Assembly: GCF_964355755.1 (NCBI RefSeq)
Contig: NC_092678.1
Span: forward strand, 19,936,922 to 20,000,921
Direction: 5' to 3'
DNA length: 64,000 bases
Source: Antedon mediterranea
Taxonomy: Eukaryota; Echinodermata; Crinoidea; Comatulida; Antedonidae
Position 1 is the stretch's first letter. Each line of letters begins with the position of its first letter. Position numbers and translations under genes: made by a program. The notes below the pieces were generated by a model. The model made no database searches, had not been told where the DNA came from, and saw only the letters and a list, made by a program, of their open reading frames with translations. Positions 1-9,015 of this stretch are shown one piece after another.

Positions 1-560
1 CTACTACTAGCCTACTACAGTAGTACTACTAGTATAGGGTAGGCCTAGTACTAGCCTAGCCTAGCTAGCCTATAGAGGGCCTAGCTAGACTAGAGCCTGC
101 CCTGCGTGAGGCTAGCCTAGCCTCAGCTCAGGCCTAGCTAGCTAGAGTAGTAGGTCTAGACTCTCTAGGCCTAATGCTAGTCATCTAGGCCCTAGCTAGG
201 CTAGCCTCTAGCCAGCTACACTAGCTTAGCCTCTCTATAGCTTTAGCCTAGGCTAGTAGGGTAGGTAGGCCTAATTAATTAGTATATAGAATTATAGGTT
301 AGGCAGCCTAACCTAGAGGCCTACTACTAGGCTAGCCTAGGCCTTAGCCTAATACTAGCTAGTAGAAGGCTAGCCTCTAGCTAGGGCTAGGCCTACTATT
401 ATAGGCTAGACTAGCCTAGTATTAACTATTAGTTTAATAGTTTAGTATTACGAGGCCTCTCACTAGGCGATCCTATACTAAGCTACCCAAGAGTATAAGA
501 GCCTACCTAGCTAGGAGGCCTGGCTAGTATTTTAGGCTGTGCCCTATCTAGCCTACAGTA
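1..560. repeat. CTAG/AGGCCT-rich low-complexity region, intron 1 of G1
   Basis: About 550 bp made almost entirely of overlapping CTAG, AGGCCT, GCTAGC and CCTAGG words, with very few CpG. Not a fixed-period satellite: words recur in irregular order. It is truncated on the left by the window edge and closely matches the G4 copy. Confidence 0.8.
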
Positions 561-696
561 GTTGATATCCCTTCCCAACCAACACTCTATCTTCACACGT
601 GAGACATTGCAAGGCCGTAGCGAGAGGTTAAAATGAGACGAAGCAATATGCTTTTAATATAATTATATTATATAAAATATGACCTCAGCTTCTTAG

Positions 697-924
697 TGGG
701 CTGGGTTGTGAAATTTTCAGAGATAATTCGAGCGCCTCTTCTTCCTCATGCTAACTACGGCCCTGCATTGTTCATATTGGTATCTTTTTTTGTAGTTGTA
801 GCAGTCTTACCAGCAGGACCCCCAGCCCCAGTAGTAGCAGCAGCAACAGGAGATGAAGAAGATGAATCCTATAGACCAATAGATGGAAGTTCGAACATTC
901 AATCATCATCTTCACCTGCTGCAG
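697..924 (+). CDS. G1 exon E2: membrane anchor exon
   Basis: The exon starts after the acceptor cttcttag and ends GCA G before gtaggc. It encodes 76 codons, phase 1 to 1. About 20 residues in there is a run of about 19 hydrophobic residues (GPALFILVSFFVVVAVLPAG), followed by a Pro/Ala stretch, then acidic DEEDE and a Ser-rich tail (SSSSPAAG). The flanking charge (basic before, acidic after) predicts N-in, C-out. There is no in-frame ATG, so the start must come from an upstream exon. The pyrimidine tract before the acceptor is weak. This copy has Ile-Gln (AACATTCAA) where the other genes have Asn-Gln. Confidence 0.75.
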
Positions 925-3900
925 GTAGGCCAGCCTTGCATAATAGCCTATCATTTACTATTTTCCTTAGGACACCACAGATTTGTATACAGTATATAGG
1001 GTATGCTGTTTACTTTAGAATTAAAGATTAATTTGAAAAACTTTTATCACAGTCAACTCACTCACTCCTGGCCTGAATGACTTATTACAACTAACAAGCG
1101 CAAAACATCTGCGATTGACACTAAAACTAGACACGTCCACCTGCCAGACATCGCAACTTGCAGTCAAGAGCACCAATGACGAAGATGTGCAACTCAAAAA
1201 GCGTGCAGCTACATTTGTACAAGATGTCCTAGCCACTGCAGTTGCAAAATGCCAAGCCATAGAACAAGACGAGAACAACACTGACCGTAAGAACATACAC
1301 TACCTTTATGCCTAAGCCAATTGATAGGCCTACCACTAGCATAAATAGATATCGAAATAATTTTCTTGTTTTGTTCTTAATCTTAGATAAAGAATTTGAT
1401 GATGAATAATTGTTATTTGAATTTTTTTTAAATAAAGTCTTTTTTTTATCTTAATCATAAAAGAATTGTATAATAATTGATTATAATTTTAGACATATCA
1501 AAATAATTGTAATAATATCTCTTTAGACAAGGCAACTGAAGCACAGCAGCCAGCTGAAACCTCCACCTCTGATGAGGATGTCGAGCTTGACAATCTGGCC
1601 ACAAGTCTTGTGGAAGAAACTTTGTCAGTAGTAATGGCAGAACAACTGGCAACTGTTCATAACAATAAAGCACATTATCCAACTGCAGGTAGGCCAGCCT
1701 TGCATAATAGGTTATCATTTAATATTTTCTTTAGGACATCCCACATGATTTGTTTTAGTGTATATTAGTATGCTGTTGGAATATATTACTTTAGAATTAA
1801 AGTTTAATTTGAAGAAACTTTTATCACAGGCAACTCACTCACTCTTGGCCTGAATGATTCATTACAACTAACAAGCACAAAACATCTGCGATCGTCACAA
1901 AAACTAGACACGTCCACCTGCCAGACATCTCAACTTGCAGTCAAGAGCACCAATGACGAAGATGTACAACTCAAAAAGCGTGCAGCTACATTTGTGCAAG
2001 ATATCCTAGCCACTGCAGTTGCAAAATGCCAAGCCATAGAACAAGACGAGAACAACACTGACCGTAAGAACATACACTACCATCATGCCTAAGCCAATTG
2101 AAAGGCCTACCACTAGCATAAATAGATATCGAAAAGTAATTCAAGCCATCAAATGTGGAGCATGTGTACCTAAAGACAACCTCTCCCCAACACCCAACCC
2201 AGTCCACCTCGTTAAATAAACCAATCAATCTCTCATCTTTTTTTTATAATTGATTAAATTCTCTTTCACATTTATATTTAGATTTGTTCTCAGAATTGAA
2301 GGACAAAATATATAGCTCATGTTTTTCTGTTTTCTTTTCGTCTCTTAATTTAATTTTCTTGTTTTGTTTTTAGATAAACAATTTGATGATGAATAACGGT
2401 TATTTAAATTTTTTTTAAATAAAGTCATTTTTTTTTATCTTAATCATAAAAGAATTGTATAATAATTGATTATAATTTTAGACATATCAAAATAATTGTA
2501 ATAATGTCTCTTTAGACAAGGCAACTGAAGCACAGCAGCCAGCTGAAACCTCCACCTCTGATGAGGATGTCGAGCTTGACAATCTGGCAACAAGTCTTGT
2601 GGAAGAAACTTTGTCAATAGTAATGGCAGAACACCTGGCCACTGTTCATGACAATGAAGCACATCATCCAACTGCAGGTAGGCCAGCCTTGCATAATAGC
2701 TTATCCTCTAATATTTTCTTTAGGACATCCCACATATTTTTTTTTTAGTTTATATTAGTATGCTGTTGGAATATATTACTTTATAATTAAAGTTTAATTT
2801 AAAAAAACTTTTATCACAGTCAACCCACTCACCCCTAGCCTGAATGACTCATTACAACTAACAAGCGCAAAACATCTGCGATCGTCACAAAAACTAGACA
2901 CGCCCACCTGCCAGACATCTCAACTTGCAGTCAAGAGCACCAACGACAAAGATGTACAACTCAAAAAGCGTGCAGCTACATTTGTGCAAGATATCCTAGC
3001 CACTGCAGTTGCAAAATGCCAAGCCATAGAACAAGACGAGAACAACACTGACCGTAAGATCATACACTACCATCATGCCTAAGCCAATTGAAAGGCCTAC
3101 CACTAGCATAAATAGATATCGAAAAGTAATTCAAGCCATCAAATGTGGAGCATGTGTACCTAAAGACAACCTCTCCCCAACACCCAACCCAGTCCACCTC
3201 GTTAAATAAACCAATCAATCTCTCATCTTTTTTTTATAATTGGTTAAATTCTCTTTCACATTTATATTTAGATTTGTTCTCAGAATTGAAGGACAAAATA
3301 TATAGCTCATGTTTTTCTGTTTTCTTTTCGTCTCTTAATTTAATTTTCTTGTTTTCTTTTTAGATAAACAATTTGATGATGAATAACGGTTATTTAAATT
3401 TTTTTTAAATAAAGTCATTTTTTTTTATCTTAATCATAAAAGAATTGTATAATAATTGATTATAATTTTAGACATATCAAAATAATTGTAATAATATCTT
3501 TATAGACAAGGCAACTGAAGCACAGCAGCCAGCTGAAACCTCCACCTCTGATAAGGATGTCGAACTTGACAATCTGGCAACAAGTCTTGTGGAAGAAACT
3601 TTGTCAATAGTAATGGCAGAACACCTGGCCACTGTTCATAACAATGAAGCACATCATCCAACTGCAGGTAGGCCAGCCTTGCATAATAGCTTATCATCTA
3701 ATATTTTCTTTAGGACATCCCACATATTTTTTTTTTTAGTTTATATTAGTATGCTGTTGGAATATATTACTTTATAATTAAAGTTTAATTTGAAAAAACT
3801 TTTATCACAGTCAACCCACTCACCCCTAGCCTGAATGACTCATTACAACTAACAAGCGCAAAACATCTGCGATCGTCACAAAAACTAGACACGTCCACCT

Positions 3901-6900
3901 GCCAGACATCTCAACTTGCAGTCAAGAGCACCAATGACGAAGATGTACAACTCAAAAAGCGTGCAGCTACATTTGTGCAAGATATCCTAGCCACTGCAGT
4001 TGCAAAATGCCAAGCCATAGAACAAGACGAGAACAACACTGACCGTAAGAACATACACTACCATCATGCCTAAGCCAATTGAAAGGCCTACCACTAGCAT
4101 AAATAGATATCGAAAAGTAATTCAAGCCATCAAATGTGGAGCATGTGTACCTAAAGACAACCTCTCCCCAACACCCACCCCAGTCCACCTCGTTAAATAA
4201 ACCAATCAATCTCTCATCTTTTTTTTATAATTGGTTAAATTCTCTTTCACATTTATATTTAGATTTGTTCTCAGAATTGAAGGACAAAATATATAGCTCA
4301 TGTTTTTCTGTTTTCTTTTCGTCTCTTAATTTAATTTTCTTGTTTTGTTTTTAGATAAACAATTTGATGATGAATAATGGTTATTTAAATTTTTTTTAAA
4401 TAAAGTCATTTTTTTTTATCTGAATCATAAAAGAATTGTATAATAATTGATTATAATTTTAGACATATCAAAATAATTGTAATAATATCTCTATAGACAA
4501 GGCAACTGAAGCACAGCAGCCAGCTGAAACCTCCACCTCTGATGAGGATGTCGAGCTTGACAATCTGGCAACAAGTCTTGTGGAAGAAACTTTGTCAATA
4601 GTAATGGCAGAACACCTGGCCACTGTTCATAACAATGAAGCACATCATCCAACTGCAGGTAGGCCAGCCTTGCATAAAAGCTTATCATCTAATATTTTCT
4701 TTAGGACATCCCACATATTTTTTTTTTTAGTTTATATTAGTATGCTGTTGGAATATATTACTTTATAATTAAAGTTTAATTTGAAAAAACTTTTATCACA
4801 GTCAACCCACTCACCCCTAGCCTGAATGACTCATTACAACTAACAAGCGCAAAACATCTGCGATCGTCACAAAAACTAGACACGTCCACCTGCCAGACAT
4901 CTCAACTTGCAGTCAAGAGTACCAATGACGAAGATGTACAACTCAAAAAGCGTGCAGCTACATTTGTGCAAGATATCCTAGCCACTGCAGTTGCAAAATG
5001 CCAAGCCATAGAACAAGACGAGAACAACACTGACCGTAAGAACATACACTACCATCATGCCTAAGCCAATTGAATGGCCTACCACTAGCATAAATAGATA
5101 TCGAAAAGTAATTCAAGCCATCAAATGTGGAGCATGTGTACCTAAAGACAACCTCTCCCCAACACCCACCCCAGTCCACCTCGTTAAATAAACCAATCAA
5201 TCTCTCATCTTTTTTTTATAATTGGTTAAATTCTCTTTCACATTTATATTTAGATTTGTTCTCAGAATTGAAGGACAAAATATATAGCTCATGTTTTTCT
5301 GTTTTCTTTTTGTCTCTTAATTTAATTTTCTTGTTTTGTTTTTAGATAAACAATTTGATGATGAATAACGGTTATTTAAATTTTTTTTAAATAAAGTCTT
5401 TTTTTTTATCTTAATCATAAAAGAATTGTATAATAATTGATTATAATTTTAGACATATCAAAATAATTGTAATAATATCTTTATAGACAAGGCAACTGAA
5501 GCACAGCAGCCAGCTGAAACCTCCACCTCTGATGAGGATGTCGAGCTTGACAATCTGGCAACAAGTCTTGTGGAAGAAACTTTGTCAATAGTAATGGCAG
5601 AACAACTGGCCACTGTTCATAACAATGAAGCACATCATCCAACTGCAGGTAGGCCAGCCTTGCATTATAGCTTATCATCTAATATTTTCTTTAGGACATC
5701 CCACATGATTTGTTTTAGTGTATATTAGTATGCTGTTGGAATATATTACTTTAGAATTAAAGTTTAATTTGAAAAAACTTTTATCACAGGCAACTCACTC
5801 ACTCTTGGCCTTAATGGCTCATTACAATTAACAAGCGCAAAACATCTGCGATCGACACAAAAACTAGACACGTGTACCTGTGAGACATCACAATTTGCAG
5901 TCAAGACCAACTATAATGAGGATGTACAACTCAAACAGCGTGTAGCTACATTTATACAAGATGTCCTAGCCACTGCAGTTGCAAAATGTCAAGCCATAGA
6001 GCAAGACGAGAACAACACTGACCGTAAGAACATACACTACCTTTATGCCTAAGCCAATTGATAGGCGGCCTAACCAACCGATTTCCTAAACTGTTATATT
6101 TATTAACAATTAGAAATCTATATTATAACATATCAATAACCCAATTTGTTTTTGCTCTCCCCCTCCTCCTAGACCTCACAACCTATACTTGTACAGATCG
6201 ATGGTCAGAATATGGAGACACTTTCTTCAGATTGAAAGGAAATACTATGGCAGGTGGCCACTTTGTAAGTAACTCATAGACCCTGCCCCACAAAAACATG
6301 TACAAAGGCAGTGGCATGTGCCTCTTTCAATGTACGCAGTTTAATGAATGTCAAAAAAGAGGAAAACAAATTCTGCTTCCCAAAAATAATTTTTTCCCAA
6401 CAAAAGCAAAAACCAGAAAAAGAAAATTTAGGCAAAATAAAGACGATCTAGGCTACCAAACAACAGGACACTGACCTTCACTACATAAAACGTTATTATG
6501 CGGATGCTATACGATTATGCCCAACCCCACATTAGGCGACTGGTAGTACCACGGTACCATCCTTAGTCCATATTATTTTTTTTTTTTTTACTATGTTTGA
6601 ATTTTTTATAGGCATCAGATTGCAAAAGCATCCAGGAACAGAATGACGAAATGGATGAAGCATTTTATAAGTATGGAGTGGAAAGTGATTATGACTGGAT
6701 AGACATGGGACCTTCAGACCCAAGCGATGAAGAACCAGATGCCTGGGTGAGGCAGAGAGCTATCGCCCAGAGATTAGCAGCCAAGGCTGCAAGGAGATCT
6801 TTGAATATTAACCCTGGTAAGCCAACTGAAGCCTCCATCTGTGATGATGATGAGGAGCTGAACAATCATCCAACTACAGGTAGGTCAGCCTTGCATAATA

Positions 6901-8898
6901 GCTTATCATTTAATATTTTCTTTAGGACATCCCACATGATTTGTTTTAGTGTATATTAGTATGCTGTTGGAATATATTACTTTATAATTAAAGTTTAATT
7001 TGAAAAAACTTTTATCACAGTCAACTCACTCACTCCTGGCCTGAATGACTCATTACAACTAACAAGCGCAAAACATCTGCGATCGACACTAAAACTAGAC
7101 ACGTCCACCTGCCAGACATCACAACTTGCAGTCATGAGCACCATTGATGAAAATGTGCATCTCAAACAGCAGGCAGCTACCTTTGTACAAGATGTCCTAT
7201 CAACTGCAGTTGCAAAATGTCAAGACGAGAACAACACTGACCGTAAGAACATACACTATCATCAATTGATAACATACAGTATTTATTTGTAGATATCTAA
7301 AACTTAAAAGAAGTTTTAAGCTGTAAAAAAGGAGTGTGTACCTGTAGCCAATCTCTCTCCCAACACCCACCCAGTTAAATAGACCAATCAATCTTTCATC
7401 TTTTGTTTTTTTAAACAGATTCTTGTTTACATTTGTTCATTCTAATTTTTAAAGGAGACAGTATATTAAGCTCATCTTTTTCTGTTTTCTTTTCATCTCT
7501 TAATTTCCTTTTCATGCTTTGTTTTTCGACGAAAAATTTTATGATGAATAAAGAAAATTTGAATAAAAAAAGATAAATATTCATGATTTGTTGTTATAAT
7601 TGTTATTATTATTGTATAATCTTTAGAATATTAATTAATTGTAATAATTATCAAACAAATTTCTCTATAGACAAGGCAACTGAAGCCCAGCAGAATACTG
7701 CAGCAGAGCAGACAACTGCAGAAAAGCAAACAACTGCAGCCTCCATCTCTGAGGAGGATGAGGAGCTCGACAAGCTTTCAAATTCTGTTGTTCAAGATGT
7801 TTTGTCGAAGGTCGCAGAAAATCTTGCCACCGCCAACCTGCTAACTGAAGAACAGCAGCCACCTGAATCAGCCTACACGGATACAGTAGAGAAAGATCAG
7901 AGGAAAGGTACAATATGACTTTTCATTCATATGAATTTTCATTTAAGCCTTAACCAATCATTTCCATACTGTTATTTTTTTTAACAATTTCAAATCTATA
8001 TTATAACATATCAGTAACGGAATTTCCTTTTACCCTGCCCTAGATCTCACAACCGATACTTGCACAGAATACGGAGACCCTTTCTTCGGAATCAAAGGAG
8101 ATACTGCTATGGCAGGTGGACAATTTGTAAGTAACTCATAGACCTCACAAAAACAGGTACACAACAAGCAGTGGCATGAGCCTATTTCAATGTACTTAAT
8201 TTACTGAATGTGAAAAGAGTGAAAAAATAATTCGGCTTCCCAAAAATAATTTAAAAATAATGAAGATCTAGGCTATCAAACAACAGGACAATGACCATCC
8301 TTGTACATAAAACGTTTTGTGCGTATGCGATATGATTATGCCCCACCCCACAACATTTCATTAGAGTCCACGGTACCATCCATAATCCGTATTATTTTTT
8401 TAAAGTTTTTACTATGTTTGAATTTTTTATAGGCATCAGATTGCAAAAGCATCCAGGAACAGAATGACGAAATGGATGAAGCATTTTATAAGTATGGAAT
8501 GGAAAGTGACTATGACTGGATAGACATGGGACCTACAGACCCAAGCGACGAAGAACCAGATGCCTGGGTGAGGCAGAGAGCTATCGCCCAAAGATTAGCA
8601 GCTAAGGCTGCTATGAAATCATCGAATATTAACCCTGGTAAGTTTATTTTTATTTTTAAAAGCTGATTTGTTTGTCTACGCTTTACAAATTCTTCCCTAT
8701 TAGTAGGGCCTCATGAGTACTAAAAATATTCATTCATTTTAATGTTTAGACCAACACGAGCTACAAGACGTCGACAATGATGAGGAAACAAATTGCCGAC
8801 CAATAGTAGTTGACATGACATCACTGGCTGACATGACAGCAGATGATGATCCAAACTTAACCTATCATGATGCTACGATAGACCAATACAATTACTGA
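697..8898 (+). CDS. G1: mosaic repeat type II membrane protein gene, first exon outside window
   Basis: Not a family I recognise. Coding exons seen: E2 697-924; beta 1053-1286, 1830-2063, 2820-3053, 3811-4044, 4802-5035, 5790-6023; alpha 1527-1688, 2516-2677, 3506-3667, 4497-4658, 5487-5648; epsilon1 6173-6264; F1 6612-6816 (or to 6879); beta7 7021-7242; gamma 7671-7907; epsilon2 8044-8126; F2 8433-8637; H 8750-8898. All lengths and phases agree, giving one open frame of 3,635 nt in the window. With an E1 like those of the other genes the product would be about 1,284 residues. The frame is supported because dozens of exon copies differ by substitutions and whole-codon indels only. The role is unknown. 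The layout (basic N-terminus, one membrane segment, long acidic Cys- and sequon-bearing repeats) suggests a cell-surface or secretory-pathway type II protein. Confidence 0.8.
1053..6023 (+). repeat. G1 beta/alpha exon array (6 beta, 5 alpha)
   Basis: A tandem repeat of about 990 bp carrying two coding exons per period; successive beta starts lie 990-991 bp apart from the second copy on. Beta exons are 234 bp (78 codons) between tatcacag and ccgtaag. They encode an N-terminal sequon (GLNDS), Cys31 in STCQTS, an acidic DEDV patch, an amphipathic stretch (AATFVQDVLATAVAKCQA) with Cys67, and a second sequon (ENNTD). Alpha exons are 162 bp (54 codons) and run DKATEAQQ, STSDEDVELDNL, a helix-like VEETLS segment and HHPTAG. 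The last beta (5790) is a variant with GLNGS, a third Cys (DTCTCET) and Ile-Gln-Asp-Val in the helix; the same variant closes the G4 array. Beta1 is followed by a shorter intron (about 240 bp) than the others (about 450 bp). Confidence 0.8.
1387..5395 (+). other. G1 candidate alternative terminal mini-exons (t), five copies
   Basis: In each beta-to-alpha intron a strong acceptor (gttttgtttttag in most copies) is followed by a short open stretch and a stop. Starts/stops are 1387/1407-1409, 2374/2394-2396, 3364/3384-3386, 4355/4375-4377 and 5346/5366-5368. Joined to a phase-1 beta donor they encode HK(E/Q)FDDE and then TAA; joined to an alpha donor the first residue is D. An AATAAA lies 22-24 nt after each stop (for example 1431-1436, 2418-2423, 5390-5395), followed by a T-rich tract. 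The acceptor, frame, stop and poly(A) signal are conserved together, which suggests a real alternative 3' end. Without transcripts it could also be passive repeat conservation. Confidence 0.5.
6173..6816 (+). CDS. G1 exons epsilon1 (6173-6264) and F1 (6612-6816, alternative end 6879)
   Basis: Epsilon1 follows a good pyrimidine tract (ctccccctcctcctag) and ends ..GGCCACTTT before gtaagtaac. It encodes DLTTYTCTDRWSEYGD plus a basic FRLKGN segment, phase 1 to 0. F1 begins GCATCAGATTGC after ttttttatag and encodes ASDCKSIQEQNDEMDEAF, an acidic aromatic segment (SDYDWIDMG), a Pro/Asp/Glu stretch and a basic helix-like end (QRLAAKAARRS). F1 ends at CCT G before gtaagcc (phase 0 to 1). A second in-frame donor (gtaggt) lies after 6879 and adds 21 codons ending DDDEELNNHPTTG, which resembles a shortened alpha exon. 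The intron between the two exons (6265-6611) shows no other coding signal. Confidence 0.75.
7021..8637 (+). CDS. G1 distal block: beta7, gamma, epsilon2, F2
   Basis: Beta7 (7021-7242) is a 222-bp beta exon lacking four codons (AIEQ) before the ENNTD sequon. Gamma (7671-7907) encodes DKATEAQQ, a Thr/Ala/Gln-rich run, EEDEELDKLSNSVVQDVLS and a C-terminal TDTVEKDQRKG; it resembles a longer alpha exon. Epsilon2 (8044-8126) is a shorter epsilon (DLTTDTCTEYGDPFF). F2 (8433-8637) is a second F exon with AMKSS in place of ARRSL, and only the proximal donor (gtaagttt). The beta7-gamma intron keeps a decayed t mini-exon near 7526-7552 whose acceptor AG has become CG. Epsilon-F therefore occurs twice per gene, so the distal block looks like an old duplication. 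Confidence 0.75.
8750..8898 (+). CDS. G1 last exon H
   Basis: This exon starts after aatgtttag and reads DQHELQDVDNDEETNC, then VVDMTSLADMTADDD, ending in QYNY and TGA (8896-8898). It is strongly acidic with one Cys. It joins F2 in phase 1. It is near-identical in all five genes. Confidence 0.75.
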
Positions 8899-9009
8899 AT
8901 ACTTTAATCATATTTACAATGGACTAATTATAATCATTTCAATATTAATTTTTACGATAAGGATACATTATTTGATATGTTTGTTTTATGAATTTTACAG
9001 TTGTGCAAT

Positions 9010-9015
9010 AATAAA
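9010..9015 (+). terminator. G1 poly(A) signal AATAAA
   Basis: AATAAA lies 111 nt after the G1 stop codon, within an A/T-rich 3' UTR followed by a T-rich tract. It is conserved at the same distance in all five genes. Confidence 0.55.

Noticed and set aside
697-924. E2 taken as a first exon with a cleavable signal peptide
   Set aside because: There is no in-frame ATG before the hydrophobic run, and the ATG in the preceding tataaaatatg reaches a stop after five codons.
1021-1296. Reverse-strand frames such as MFLRSVLFSS..., MISYYARLAYLQ... and MIGLFNEVDW... that recur in every repeat
   Set aside because: They lie antisense to the beta and alpha exons or their introns and recur only because the repeat recurs; splice phases support the + strand.
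3145-3363. Frame MEHVYLKTTSPQHP... in beta-to-alpha introns
   Set aside because: It starts inside the intron, lacks exon-like phase behaviour, and is truncated or altered by intron indels (for example at 42086).
1053-8898. Assignment to the sea urchin 185/333 (Trf) immune gene family because of mosaic clustered genes
   Set aside because: Exon layout, Gly- and His-rich regions and the signal peptide of that family are not present; only the general style of clustered diversity is shared.
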